This document shows positions 40,933 to 49,228 of a stretch of DNA of 60,702 nt, piece after piece. The notes beneath the pieces are model-generated. The model ran no database searches, was not told where the DNA came from, and worked only from the letters and a program-made list of their open reading frames with translations. Where the stretch lies: the NCBI RefSeq assembly GCF_001043915.1, contig NZ_LABX01000002.1, positions 1-60,702 on the forward strand, read 5' to 3'. Numbering within the stretch: position 1 is the stretch's first letter; each line of letters opens with the position of its first letter. The stretch comes from Methylobacterium aquaticum (GTDB lineage: Bacteria; Pseudomonadota; Alphaproteobacteria; Rhizobiales; Beijerinckiaceae). The position numbers and the translations under genes were made by a program.

Positions 40933-42438
40933 CTACTCCCCGCCGCAGCTCGGGGCGTCGCCGCCGGCCAGGATCGCCTCGGCCCGCTCGGGGCCGTCGT
41001 CGATCGCCAGACCGCCCGGCCGGATGTCGAAGACGCGCAACCGTGGGTCGATCCGGGCGTCCCGGGCCTTGGCGACGGCGATCAGGCGGTGGACGCCGGA
41101 GTGCAGGGCGCAGGAGCGCATCAGCACCACGTTCTCGGCGACGCTGGAGGTCTGCCGCAGGGAGGGAGCGCCGGAGGGCGCGTCGAGGAAGGTGCCGCGC
41201 AGGTCGGTCTCCCGGGTGTACATCGCGGTCACGCCCAGCGCCCTGAACTCCGCCGTGAGGGCGGCGAAGATGCGGATGATCCGGTCCTGGTCCCCGGCGA
41301 TCCGGCACATCGCATCCAGACCGTCGATGAACACGCGCCGGACCCCCCGGTTCCGGACAATCCCCAGCAGATCGGCGCAGATCTCGTCGATCAGCCCCTC
41401 GGTGGCGGGCTGCCACAGCACGCCGACCCGGCCCGCCGCGATCAGGCCGGCCACGGGCAGGCCGAGCGCCCGGGCCTTGGCGCCGATCGCCGCCTCGCTC
41501 TCGTAGAAGCCGCAGATCAGGCCCGGGGCCCCTGGGTCGGCGCCGAGGAACTGGAGACCGAGCGTGGTCTTGCCGATGCCGGCCGGTCCGCCGACGAGGG
41601 TGGTGGAATGGTGCGGCAGGCCGCCGCCCAGCATCGCGTCGAGGGCGGGCGACCCGGTGGTGAGCGGCGCCCCCTCGACATGGTCGCGCCGGCTCGGCAG
41701 CCGCAAGCGCGCCTCGATGCGCGGAAACACCCGGATCCCGTCATCGGTGATGCGGACGCTGTGGTAGCCACGCAGGAAGCCGCTGCCGCGGAACTTGCGC
41801 ACCTCCAGATCGCGCTCCGCCCGCCACCCGGAGAGCCGGCTCGACAGGGCGATGAGGCCGTCCACCATCGTGTGCTCGGCCGCCACCATGTCGGCGCCCG
41901 CCGAGGCGCTGGTGAGGAGGAGCACGGTGGTGCCGGACGCGGCGGCCTGGGTCTGCAATTCGTGGATGAAGGTCTTGAACTCCAGGGTCGAGGCGGCGCT
42001 CTCCTCCGCCGCCACCAATCCGTCGAGGACGACGAGGCTCGCCTCGCGGACGGCGATCTCCCGGCGCAGCAGGGTCAGGAGGCCGGCGAGCCCCTCGCCC
42101 TGCAAGGTGCGGAAGGCGCTCAGATAGGTGATCCGGTCGGGGATCAGCGCGGGGGCGAAGAAGCCGAGCGGCGCGATGTGGCCGAGCATCCGCGCATGGC
42201 TCTCGGCCAGCAGCGTGACGTAGAGCGCCCGGCGCTCCGGCGAGGCCGCCGCATGGCTGTAGCAGACCTGGTTGCCGAAGATCGTCTTGCCCGAGCCCGG
42301 CGTACCCTGGACGATGTAGACGCCGCCGCGAAACAGCCCGCCGCCGAGGATGTCGTCGAGGCCGGCGATCCCGGTCGGGACCCGCTCCAGCTCCCCATAG
42401 GCACCGGCCTGTCCCATGCTGGGTCCCGCCCCCGTCAT
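40933..42438 (-). CDS. Double-domain KaiC-like ATPase
   Basis: A 501-residue protein with two RecA-like domains, like cyanobacterial KaiC. Walker A motifs are GTPGSGKT (residues 45-52) and GGPAGIGKTT (283-292). Each domain starts with the KaiC phrase for target recognition (TGIAGLDDILGGGLFRGG; TGSPALDAMLGGGLPHHS). The region RQTSSVAENVVLM, around residues 429-440, lines up by eye with the KaiC phosphosite loop, giving Ser431-Ser432 where KaiC has Ser-Thr. No kaiA or kaiB lies nearby. The operon continues into a receiver; a histidine kinase lies just upstream. It may be a timer or stress module rather than a clock. ATG 42438 is one of two close starts (also 42417). Confidence 0.92.
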   Translation of the reverse strand: MTGAGPSMGQAGAYGELERVPTGIAGLDDILGGGLFRGGVYIVQGTPGSGKTIFGNQVCYSHAAASPERRALYVTLLAESHARMLGHIAPLGFFAPALIPDRITYLSAFRTLQGEGLAGLLTLLRREIAVREASLVVLDGLVAAEESAASTLEFKTFIHELQTQAAASGTTVLLLTSASAGADMVAAEHTMVDGLIALSSRLSGWRAERDLEVRKFRGSGFLRGYHSVRITDDGIRVFPRIEARLRLPSRRDHVEGAPLTTGSPALDAMLGGGLPHHSTTLVGGPAGIGKTTLGLQFLGADPGAPGLICGFYESEAAIGAKARALGLPVAGLIAAGRVGVLWQPATEGLIDEICADLLGIVRNRGVRRVFIDGLDAMCRIAGDQDRIIRIFAALTAEFRALGVTAMYTRETDLRGTFLDAPSGAPSLRQTSSVAENVVLMRSCALHSGVHRLIAVAKARDARIDPRLRVFDIRPGGLAIDDGPERAEAILAGGDAPSCGGE

Positions 42439-42439
42439 T

Positions 42440-42478
42440 CCGTGCTCTCTTGCCGTGCTCTCTTGCCGTGCTCTTTCG
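42440..42478. repeat. Three tandem 13-bp units between kinase and KaiC genes
   Basis: CCGTGCTCTCTTG occurs at 42440-42452 and 42453-42465, and CCGTGCTCTTTCG follows at 42466-42478. The array fills most of the 55-base gap before the kaiC-like start on the minus strand, where it reads CAAGAGAGCACGG repeated. It covers the place where a ribosome site would lie. Confidence 0.85.
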
Positions 42479-42493
42479 CTCGACGCTCTCCGC

Positions 42494-43291
42494 TTAGCGG
42501 TCGATCGCCGACTTGTGGAGGGGAAGCGTGACCGTGAAGGTCGCGCCGTCGCCCGGGCGGCTGTCGAGGGCGACGGCGCCGCCCATCGCCTCGGCGAGGC
42601 GGCGCACCAGCCACAGGCCGACCCCGAAGCCGATCGGCGCCAGGCCGGGATCGCCCACCGCCCGCTCGAACCGCTCGAAGATGCGGGCCTGGTCGGCCGG
42701 CGCGATGCCGATGCCGCGGTCGCTCACCCGGATCCGCGCCGCCCCGTCCTGCCGGACGCCTGAGACCGCGATCGCGCCGCCGTCGCCGTACTTGATCGCG
42801 TTGGTGAGCAGGTTGTCGAGGATCTGGTCGAGGGCGAGGCGCTCGCAGGACAGAACGAGGTCGTCCGGCACCGCCACCGCGATCGTGCTGCCGGCATGGG
42901 CCGCCATCGGGCTCAAGGACGCCACCACCTCCTCCACCACCTCGGCGAGGGGCACCGGGGCGGCGAGCAGCACGAGCTGCCCGGCCTGCACCCGGGAGAC
43001 GTCGAGGAGCGTGGTCGCCCGGCGGATGTAGCGCTCGACGAGCCAGCGCAGTTGCGCCAGCCCCTGCGCGACCCGGCCGTCCGGCGCCTCGCGCGCGGCG
43101 GCGGCGACCAGGCGCTCGACCTGGCCGAGGATCGGGGTCATCGGGTTGCGCAACTCGTGCGCCACGCCGGCCAGGAACGCATCGCGCTCGGCGAGCGCCC
43201 GGCGCAGGGTCTCGACCTCGCGGCGCAGGGCGGCGGCCTCGTCCCGATCGGGCACGCTCACCGGATCGGAGATGCCGGCGCGCCGCCTCAT
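42494..43291 (-). CDS. Soluble histidine kinase of the KaiC module
   Basis: A 265-residue kinase with a short coiled-coil N-terminus (AAALRREVETLRRALAERDA), the phosphoacceptor His45 in AGVAHELRNPMTP, the N box DNLLTNAIKYGDGG, SDRGIGIAPADQ, and FGVGLWLVRRLAEAMGG. There is no membrane segment or sensor domain, so input must come from a partner, probably the KaiC-like ATPase. ATG 43291 begins MRRRAGISDPVSV; the frame stays open upstream but becomes arginine-rich and unlike coding DNA. The three genes kinase, KaiC and receiver lie in order on one strand. Confidence 0.88.
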   Translation of the reverse strand: MRRRAGISDPVSVPDRDEAAALRREVETLRRALAERDAFLAGVAHELRNPMTPILGQVERLVAAAAREAPDGRVAQGLAQLRWLVERYIRRATTLLDVSRVQAGQLVLLAAPVPLAEVVEEVVASLSPMAAHAGSTIAVAVPDDLVLSCERLALDQILDNLLTNAIKYGDGGAIAVSGVRQDGAARIRVSDRGIGIAPADQARIFERFERAVGDPGLAPIGFGVGLWLVRRLAEAMGGAVALDSRPGDGATFTVTLPLHKSAIDR

Positions 43292-43471
43292 CGGCGCGCG
43301 CCTGCGGGCCCGGTGCGAGCGGGGATCCGGCGCTGCGGCGTCGGCGCGGGGGCTTGGGTCTGCATCACCCGCCCGGCATACCAAATCGCGGCGGCCCAGG
43401 CGAGCGCCCGCGCTTCGTGCCGGCCGGGCCGTCCCGCGCCGGTTTCCGCGCTCGGCCGCCCGGCGGGTGCC

Positions 43472-43948
43472 TCAGCGCCGTGGGGCCTGCACCGAGATCA
43501 CCTGGGCGCCGCCGACCGGGCGCTCGCCGCCATTGATGACGTAGAGCACCGGATCGGCCTTCGGCTGGGGCGGGATGCCGGCGACGGTCGGGATGCCGTA
43601 GGTGCCCTCGCCCCAGGCCGCGGGGACCAGTTCGCTCGGCCGCGGCAGCGTGAAGGAGGGCTCGGCGACGAGGCCGGGCTCCAGCACCCCGTTCGCGCCG
43701 TAGACGCCGAGGGGCGCCGCGAAAGTGGTGCCGCCATAGGCCGCCAAGCGCCGGCCGTGGACCAGTCCGCCCCGGCCGTGCCGGCCCCGGACGTTGTAGA
43801 TGGCGGCGCGGCCAGTCTGCACCGGCGCGACGTGCGGACGCCCGGCCTGTCCCACGGTGCCGTGGCCCGCTCCGTGCAGCGGCTGTGCCTCGGCGCCGGC
43901 GCCCGCCAGGATGGCGGCCAGGGTGAGGACGATCAGGTCGCGACGCAT
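43472..43948 (-). CDS. Hypothetical secreted protein, 158 residues
   Basis: It starts MRRDLIVLTLAAILAGAGAE with a clear signal peptide, probably cut after AGAGAEA. The mature part is rich in Gly and Ala (HGAGHGTVGQAGRPHVAPVQ) and has a small repeated alternation of hydrophobic and polar residues, but no enzyme motif. The ATG 43948 start is fixed by the signal peptide; the open frame continues upstream without meaning. It lies 180 bases upstream of the kinase gene on the same strand. I do not recognise the family; it may be a periplasmic or surface protein. Confidence 0.7.
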   Translation of the reverse strand: MRRDLIVLTLAAILAGAGAEAQPLHGAGHGTVGQAGRPHVAPVQTGRAAIYNVRGRHGRGGLVHGRRLAAYGGTTFAAPLGVYGANGVLEPGLVAEPSFTLPRPSELVPAAWGEGTYGIPTVAGIPPQPKADPVLYVINGGERPVGGAQVISVQAPRR

Positions 43949-44091
43949 GGTGTGTCTTCCCGGCTCCCGGCACTCGCTGAGGGTCAATGCCTGGGTGGCA
44001 TCCTCGTTCCCATGGGGGATGTGCGCCAGCCGTGGCAGAGTGCGGATGGTCAGCAACGACGGCATCGGCTTGACCCATCAAGAGGGTAACT

Positions 44092-44517
44092 TCAATCTGA
44101 GGTGGAAACCTCTCCATCGAAGCAGCCGTAGATATCGAGGCTGAGGCACAGTCGACGGTTGCCGAGCATCGATAGCACTTGAGGCTGAAGCTCTGTTCCC
44201 TCGTTGAACTCACGCATGAAGAGTCCACAAAATATATCGCACCCATAGCGGCGAGAGAGGTCGACCCAGATAGCCGGATCGTCAGGAAGCTTGCTGAGAA
44301 GCGCAGTGATTTGGGCCTCGAGATCGCCGAAGGCATCGGCTTTGAGCAGCCAGGACCCGGATCGGGCCATGACGTTGCGGCCCGATGCCGTGGTGCGCGT
44401 GTCGCCCTTGCGGGCGCAGCCGGTCGGTTCGACGCCCAGCAATCCCGTGATCTCGTCTGGATCGAGCGCATCTCCAACGATGCGCAGGCTCACCGTGGTG
44501 CGGGCGATTTCCGGCAT
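44092..44517 (-). CDS. DUF4279 domain protein
   Basis: A 141-residue soluble protein. ARTTVSLRIVGDALDPDEIT followed by GLLGVEPTGCARKGDT is the typical DUF4279 opening, and LLSKLPDDPAIWVDLSRRY with FNEGTELQPQVLSMLG completes the domain. The family is of unknown function; some members sit beside polymorphic toxins and are proposed immunity proteins. Base composition is clearly lower in GC than neighbours, which suggests recent gain. ATG 44517 matches the domain start; the frame continues to 44568. No toxin gene is intact next to it. Confidence 0.75.
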   Translation of the reverse strand: MPEIARTTVSLRIVGDALDPDEITGLLGVEPTGCARKGDTRTTASGRNVMARSGSWLLKADAFGDLEAQITALLSKLPDDPAIWVDLSRRYGCDIFCGLFMREFNEGTELQPQVLSMLGNRRLCLSLDIYGCFDGEVSTSD

Positions 44518-45060
44518 CTGGCGCTCGCTGGATGATGATCCGGGCCATGCTGGCGCAGATCGTGCCATAGACGCTGAAGCAATATCCGAGTGCGATCGTC
44601 CACTCGCCCGGACCGCACCCGACGCCGAGTTTCCATGGCTGCGAGATCAGGGAGATCCAGTCGACGGGTGAGCGACACGGCAAATCTCCGCTGCGAACGA
44701 GCCCGGATTGGGCAGATTCCAGCCACGCATCGCGTCATCAGCATGGCCAGCGTGGCATGATTCTCCTGCGGTGGCGAGGAACGGCCAACGTCCCGCCCGT
44801 TGATTTCCTTCCGCGGTCAGCGCGCGACCCCCGACGGAAGTCTCACGACCTAAGTCTCACGACGAATTGTCGGATGGGCCAATGGGCACGGCTGGCTTAA
44901 CGATTCGTGTCGGCGGCGGATCACGAACGAGCGGGCGGGTCCCATCCCCCCGTCCGGCGTCAAAGGCGCCGTCACCCGGTTCACTTCCAACGCGACGTCA
45001 CCGACGCGGCGAAGATTCGCGCGGACGACTCGTGCCGTCCCTCAACGGAAACGCTCCCTG
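44518..45060. other. Gap upstream of the DUF4279 gene and the MHS transporter
   Basis: About 540 bases without a firm gene. The first 250 remain low in GC like the DUF4279 gene. In one minus-strand frame (about 44560-44683) the peptide WISLISQPWKLGVGCGPGE then WTIALGYCFSVYGTIC looks protein-like and could be the stump of a lost partner gene, but it has no proper start. The remainder holds the MHS transporter promoter; the divergent layout means both promoters are here. Confidence 0.45.
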
Positions 45061-45077
45061 AAGGAGGACATTACCCC

Positions 45078-46775
45078 ATGGCAAGCTCAGCCGCCCTCGG
45101 GCAAGCCGGCGATGCCGCGCGCCCGATGACGCGCGAGGAGAAGAAGGTCATCCTGGCCTCCTCCCTCGGCACCGTCTTCGAGTGGTACGACTTCTATCTC
45201 TACGGCTCGCTCGCCGGCATCATCGGCGCGCAGTTCTTCTCCTCCTACCCGCCGGCGACCCGGGACATCTTCGCGCTGCTTGCCTTCGCGGCGGGCTTCC
45301 TGGTGCGGCCGTTCGGCGCCCTGGTGTTCGGGCGCGTCGGCGACATCGTCGGTCGCAAATACACCTTCCTGGTCACCATCCTGATCATGGGCCTGTCGAC
45401 CTTCATCGTCGGCATCCTGCCCAACGCCGCGCAGATCGGCATCGCGGCGCCGATCATCCTGATCATCCTGCGCCTCGCGCAAGGTCTCGCGCTCGGCGGC
45501 GAGTATGGCGGCGCTGCGACCTACGTCGCCGAGCACGCGCCGCAGGGACGGCGCGGCTTCTATACCAGCTGGATCCAGACCACGGCGACGCTCGGCCTGT
45601 TCCTGTCGCTGGTGGTGATCCTGGCGGTGCGGAGCTTCACGGGTGAAGCCGCCTTCGCCGAATGGGGCTGGCGCATCCCGTTCCTGGTCTCGGTGCTGCT
45701 GCTCGGCATCTCGCTCTGGATCCGTCTCCAGCTCAGCGAATCGCCGGCCTTCCAGCGCATGAAGGAGGAGGGCAAGACCTCGAAGGCCCCGCTGACCGAG
45801 GCGTTCGGCCAGTGGCGCAACGCCAAGATCGCGCTGATCGCGCTGCTCGGCCTCGTCGCCGGCCAGGGCGTGGTCTGGTACACCGGCCAGTTCTACGCCC
45901 TGTTCTTCCTGCAATCGATCCTGAAGGTCGACGGCTACACCGCCAACCTGCTGATCGCCTGGGCGCTGCTGCTGGGCACCGGCTTCTTCGTGGTCTTCGG
46001 CTGGCTCTCGGACAAGATCGGCCGCAAGCCGATCATCCTGGCCGGCTGCCTGATCGCGGCGCTCAGCTTCTTCCCGGTCTTCAAGCAGATCACCACGCTC
46101 GCCAACCCCGCCCTCGAGAAGGCGATCGAGAGCGTCAAGGTGACCGTGGTGGCCGATCCGGCCCAGTGCGGCAGCCTGTTCAACCCCGTCGGCACCCGGG
46201 TGTTCTCGGCGCCCTGCGACCTCGCCCGCGACTACCTCGCCAAGTCCTCGGTGCGCTACACCACCGAGGCCGCCCCGGCCGGCCAGCCCACGGTCGTGCG
46301 GATCAACGGCACCGAGGTTCCGTTCGCGGCAGGCGCCCCGGCGGCGGAGTTCAACAAGGCGGCGGCCGGCGCGCTCCAGGCGGCGGGCTACCCGAAGGCG
46401 GGCGACGCGCAGGTCGTCAAGATGGCGAACCCGTTCGACATCTTCCGGCCGCAGGTGGCCGGCGTGATCGGGCTGCTCTTCGTCCTCGTGCTCTTCGTCA
46501 CGATGGTCTACGGCCCGATCGCCGCGGCCCTGGTCGAGCTGTTCCCGACCCGGATCCGCTACACCTCGATGTCCCTGCCCTACCATATCGGCAACGGCTG
46601 GTTCGGCGGCCTGCTTCCCGCCACCGCCTTCGCGATGGTGGCCCAGACCGGCGACATCTATTACGGCCTCTGGTATCCGATCGTCATCGCCCTGATGACC
46701 TTCGTGCTCGGCCTCCTGCTGGTGCCCGAGACCAAGAACCGGGACATCTTCGACGAGCGCGACACCGCGCACTGA
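45078..46775 (+). CDS. MHS-family metabolite:H+ symporter (ProP/KgtP-like)
   Basis: A 565-residue inner-membrane carrier. The N-terminus MTREEKKVILASSLGTVFEW with the following YDFYLYGSLAG is typical of the metabolite-H+ symport family, and GDIVGRKYTFLV, LSDKIGRKPIILAGC are its sugar-transporter-type loop motifs. The last helices end in LVPETKNRDIFDE. Between helices 8 and 9 is an insert of about 110 mostly polar residues (from LEKAIESVKVTVVADPAQCG to VVKMANPFDIFRPQ). Substrate is unknown; relatives carry organic acids, proline or betaine. A strong ribosome site, AAGGAGGA, precedes ATG 45078 by nine bases, and a terminator follows. Confidence 0.92.
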   Translation: MASSAALGQAGDAARPMTREEKKVILASSLGTVFEWYDFYLYGSLAGIIGAQFFSSYPPATRDIFALLAFAAGFLVRPFGALVFGRVGDIVGRKYTFLVTILIMGLSTFIVGILPNAAQIGIAAPIILIILRLAQGLALGGEYGGAATYVAEHAPQGRRGFYTSWIQTTATLGLFLSLVVILAVRSFTGEAAFAEWGWRIPFLVSVLLLGISLWIRLQLSESPAFQRMKEEGKTSKAPLTEAFGQWRNAKIALIALLGLVAGQGVVWYTGQFYALFFLQSILKVDGYTANLLIAWALLLGTGFFVVFGWLSDKIGRKPIILAGCLIAALSFFPVFKQITTLANPALEKAIESVKVTVVADPAQCGSLFNPVGTRVFSAPCDLARDYLAKSSVRYTTEAAPAGQPTVVRINGTEVPFAAGAPAAEFNKAAAGALQAAGYPKAGDAQVVKMANPFDIFRPQVAGVIGLLFVLVLFVTMVYGPIAAALVELFPTRIRYTSMSLPYHIGNGWFGGLLPATAFAMVAQTGDIYYGLWYPIVIALMTFVLGLLLVPETKNRDIFDERDTAH

Positions 46776-46801
46776 ACTCGCCAGATGGCGTGAGGAACGA
46801 G

Positions 46802-46836
46802 GGGCGCCCGCGGCGAAGGCTGTGGGCGCCCTTTTT
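46802..46836 (+). terminator. Intrinsic terminator of the MHS transporter gene
   Basis: GGGCGCCC (46802-46809) pairs with GGGCGCCC (46824-46831) followed by TTTTT (46832-46836), 27 bases after the stop codon. The 14-base loop is somewhat long but the T run is clear. Confidence 0.8.
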
Positions 46837-46869
46837 GCCGTTCGGGAGCCGGTTCCGTGCTCCACCGCG

Positions 46870-46985
46870 TCTCCCACCCGCACCCTTGTCCCGAGGGGCC
46901 GGCGATCAGACATCGCGCATGATCGACTGACCTTGAAGGAGGCATCCAGGGCTCGCGGAGGGACCCGCAAGCCCTCCTTTGCGCC
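46870..46985. repeat. Partial copy related to the fold-back element
   Basis: TCTCCCACCCGCACCCTTGT followed by GAGGGGCCGGCGATCAGACATCGC resembles the left half of the element at 5669-5848, and AAGGAGG...GCCCTCCTTTGCG resembles its central stem. The right terminal arm is absent, so this is a truncated or diverged copy. Confidence 0.6.
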
Positions 46986-47081
46986 TCGCTTCGCGCAGCG
47001 CCTGTTTGGTGGATCATACGGTTTCCGATGGATCGCTTCGCGATGCGGAAACCGGCTTCACTCCATCGCCGCGTGGGCTTG

Positions 47082-47122
47082 CCGATACGGTTTCCGAACG
47101 GATCGTTCGGAAACCGTATCGG
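47082..47122. repeat. 18-bp-stem hairpin GATACGGTTTCCGAAC
   Basis: CCGATACGGTTTCCGAAC (47082-47099) and its exact complement (47105-47122) enclose GGATC. A related imperfect pair just upstream (ATACGGTTTCCGATGG at about 47018 and GCGGAAACCGGC near 47045) suggests a local duplication. The remaining bases to 47290 hold nothing recognisable. Confidence 0.8.
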
Positions 47123-47290
47123 TCGATCGTTATCCCTTTCACATCTCAGGATGAGGTCGCGGGTGGTATCGGGGCAACGCCTGCGCGGCACCGTCCTCGC
47201 ACGTCGAACAGGCGCTCACGAGCCCGTGACCCAACGACAAAGGCCCGCCTCGACCGAGACGGGCCCCGAACACCGTTCAGTCCGGTGCGA

Positions 47291-47569
47291 TCACCGGCAG
47301 ATCGTCACCCGCCGCACGATCCAGCCCTCGCCGTCGACGAACATTCGCTTGCGGGCGGTGGAGCAATGGGCATCGTCGGCCTCCGCGGCGGGGGCGGCGA
47401 CGCTCGCCGTCGCGGCGACGTCGCGGGTGGTGCCGGGTCCTGCCTTCGGCGCCTTGTCGACCGCGGGGGCGGCGCTCGCGCAGAGCGGGGCGCCGGCCGT
47501 GGCCAGGGCGGCCAGGAGGACCGCCGCGCGGGCGAGAAGGGGCAGTCGGGCGCAGGCGCGCGCACGCAT
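47291..47569 (-). CDS. Small secreted hypothetical protein
   Basis: A protein of about 92 residues, MRARACARLPLLARAAVLLA then ALATAGAPLCASA, with a signal peptide. The mature part is Ala-rich and ends CSTARKRMFVDGEGWIVRRV, where two Cys (in HCSTAR and at the end, TICR) could form a disulfide. Similar short proteins with a C-terminal RR-V-T-I-C tail appear widely in Methylobacterium as I recall, without known function. Start ATG 47569 is used; ATG 47584 is possible. It stands alone between repeats and the MFS gene. Confidence 0.65.
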   Translation of the reverse strand: MRARACARLPLLARAAVLLAALATAGAPLCASAAPAVDKAPKAGPGTTRDVAATASVAAPAAEADDAHCSTARKRMFVDGEGWIVRRVTICR

Positions 47570-47903
47570 GGTCGGTGATCCCATCGGTTGAAGGCGGAGC
47601 TGCACGTCCGGCGCAGTGGCTCCGGCGCCGCACTCTCTTGCCATGGATAAGTCGCCAGGGCTCGAAGAGTTGCGTCGCCGAAACGTGTCCGTTGCGAAAA
47701 CGGTAAACACGCGGGCGCGACGCCGCGGTGACATTTCGCACCGGGGCGCTCACTTGGCGGAGCAACCGTGTCGAATCGGTGCTGGATTGATATCGAATTT
47801 TGCCAGGACTGCAATGGACTTCGGAGGGCCAAAATCCCGGCGGGTTCCTGCCGCAAAGTCGCCCAGACCAACCGGGCCTCGACTGGCCCGGTCCGGCCTC
47901 GCG
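47570..47903. other. Gap between the MFS gene and the small secreted gene
   Basis: 334 bases. The MFS gene ends at 47904 and the small gene's promoter must lie here. A less GC-rich patch at about 47670-47820 is the likely promoter area. No gene, repeat copy or hairpin stands out. Confidence 0.45.
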
Positions 47904-49130
47904 TCAGGCGGGAAGCGCCCGCCCCTGGCCGGCCCGGCGCTGCACCAGCCAGAGGGCGATGGCGACGTTGAGCAGGTTCCAGCCGAGGCCGTTGGCGAAG
48001 GCCGCCGCGTAGGAGCCGGTGAGGTCGAAGATCACGCCGGAGAGCCAGCCGCCGAGCGCCATGCCGAACAGGGTCGCCATGAGGACGAGGCCGACCCGCC
48101 CTCCGGCCTCGCTCGCCGGAAACAGCTCGCGCACGATGATCGCGTAGGCCGGGACGATGCCGCCCTGGAACAGGCCGAACAGGGCCGAGATCACGTAGAG
48201 CGAGGTCAGCCCGTCGAAGGCCAAGTAAAGGAGGAGCGCGACGCCCTGGAGCACCGAGCCGACGAGGAGCGTCGGCAGACCGCCGATCCGGTCGGCGAGG
48301 AAGCCGGAGGCCACCCGGCTGACGATGCCGAAGCCGAGCATCAGCGACAGCATCTCGGCGCCGCGGGCGACGCCGTAGCCGAGATCGCCGCAATAGGCGA
48401 CGATATGGACCTGCGGCATCGACATGGCGACGCAGCAGGCGAGGCCCGCGACCACCAGCAGGCCCTGGAGCACCGAGGGCGGGAGCCCCAGCGTGCCGAC
48501 CGCCCCCGCGGCCCCGCTCCGCTCCACGGCCGCGACCGGCGGGCGCCGGCGCATCAGGAGGGCCAGCGGCAGCATCGTGGCGAGGCAGAACAGGCCGATG
48601 CCGGCTTGCGTGGCGCGCCAGCCATGGGCCGACACCGCGTGCTGGACCAGCGGCGGCCAGAGGGTGCCGGCGAGGTAGTTGCCGGCGGCGCAGACCGAGA
48701 CCGCGATGCCGCGCCGGCGGGCGAACCACAGCGAGATGTCGGCCATCAGCGGCCCGAAGGCGGCGGAGGAGCCGAGGAGCCCGATCAGGATCCCGTGGGC
48801 CAGGGCGAACTGCCACAGGCTGGTCGAGAGCGCGGTGGCGCCGTAGCCGAGGAACAGGCACACCCCGCCGAGCGCCAGCGGCGCCAGGATGCCGAACCGG
48901 TCGGCAAGCCGCCCCATCAGCACGCCCCCGAAGGCGAAGCCGACCATGGTGAGGGTGTAGGGCAAGGACGCCGCGCCGCGGGCCGCGCCGAACTCCGCCT
49001 GCACGGCGGGCAGCACCACCACCACCGACCACATGCCGACGCCCCCGATGGTGGTGAGCAGCACCGAGACGACGAGGCGGCGCCAGGCGGCGGCGGAATC
49101 GAGCCCGTCGGCGGGCAGCGGGCGGGTCAC
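47904..49130 (-). CDS. Major facilitator superfamily transporter, monocarboxylate/OFA type
   Basis: A 408-residue carrier with twelve predicted helices. After the first helix (VVSVLLTTIGGVGMWSVVVV) comes MVGFAFGGVLMGRLADRFG, the MFS motif A; the second half has FLADRIGGLPTLLVGSVLQG. ISLWFARRRGIAVSVCAAGN and NYLAGTLWPPLV match the monocarboxylate and oxalate/formate antiporter group. Substrate unknown. The start is GTG 49130, with AGGAAA upstream; the open frame continues through the next gene's region without meaning. It is 98 bases downstream of the ABC ATPase gene on the same strand and may be cotranscribed. Confidence 0.88.
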   Translation of the reverse strand: MTRPLPADGLDSAAAWRRLVVSVLLTTIGGVGMWSVVVVLPAVQAEFGAARGAASLPYTLTMVGFAFGGVLMGRLADRFGILAPLALGGVCLFLGYGATALSTSLWQFALAHGILIGLLGSSAAFGPLMADISLWFARRRGIAVSVCAAGNYLAGTLWPPLVQHAVSAHGWRATQAGIGLFCLATMLPLALLMRRRPPVAAVERSGAAGAVGTLGLPPSVLQGLLVVAGLACCVAMSMPQVHIVAYCGDLGYGVARGAEMLSLMLGFGIVSRVASGFLADRIGGLPTLLVGSVLQGVALLLYLAFDGLTSLYVISALFGLFQGGIVPAYAIIVRELFPASEAGGRVGLVLMATLFGMALGGWLSGVIFDLTGSYAAAFANGLGWNLLNVAIALWLVQRRAGQGRALPA

Positions 49131-49228
49131 GGGCGTTTCCTCGCGTTCTTGGATTGACGCCTGCTGTAGCAGCCGGTCCGGCGCCCGAGGAGCGACCGGA
49201 CTGCAACCCCCTGCCCCGCTGTGCGAGG

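Noticed and set aside
40933..42438. Calling the KaiC-like gene a true circadian kaiC
   Set aside because: There is no kaiA or kaiB nearby, and the phosphosite and partner evidence is only by eye.
43365..44477. A 370-codon minus-strand frame across the secreted protein and the DUF4279 gene
   Set aside because: It overlaps two better genes in other frames and reads as low-complexity Arg/Gly sequence.
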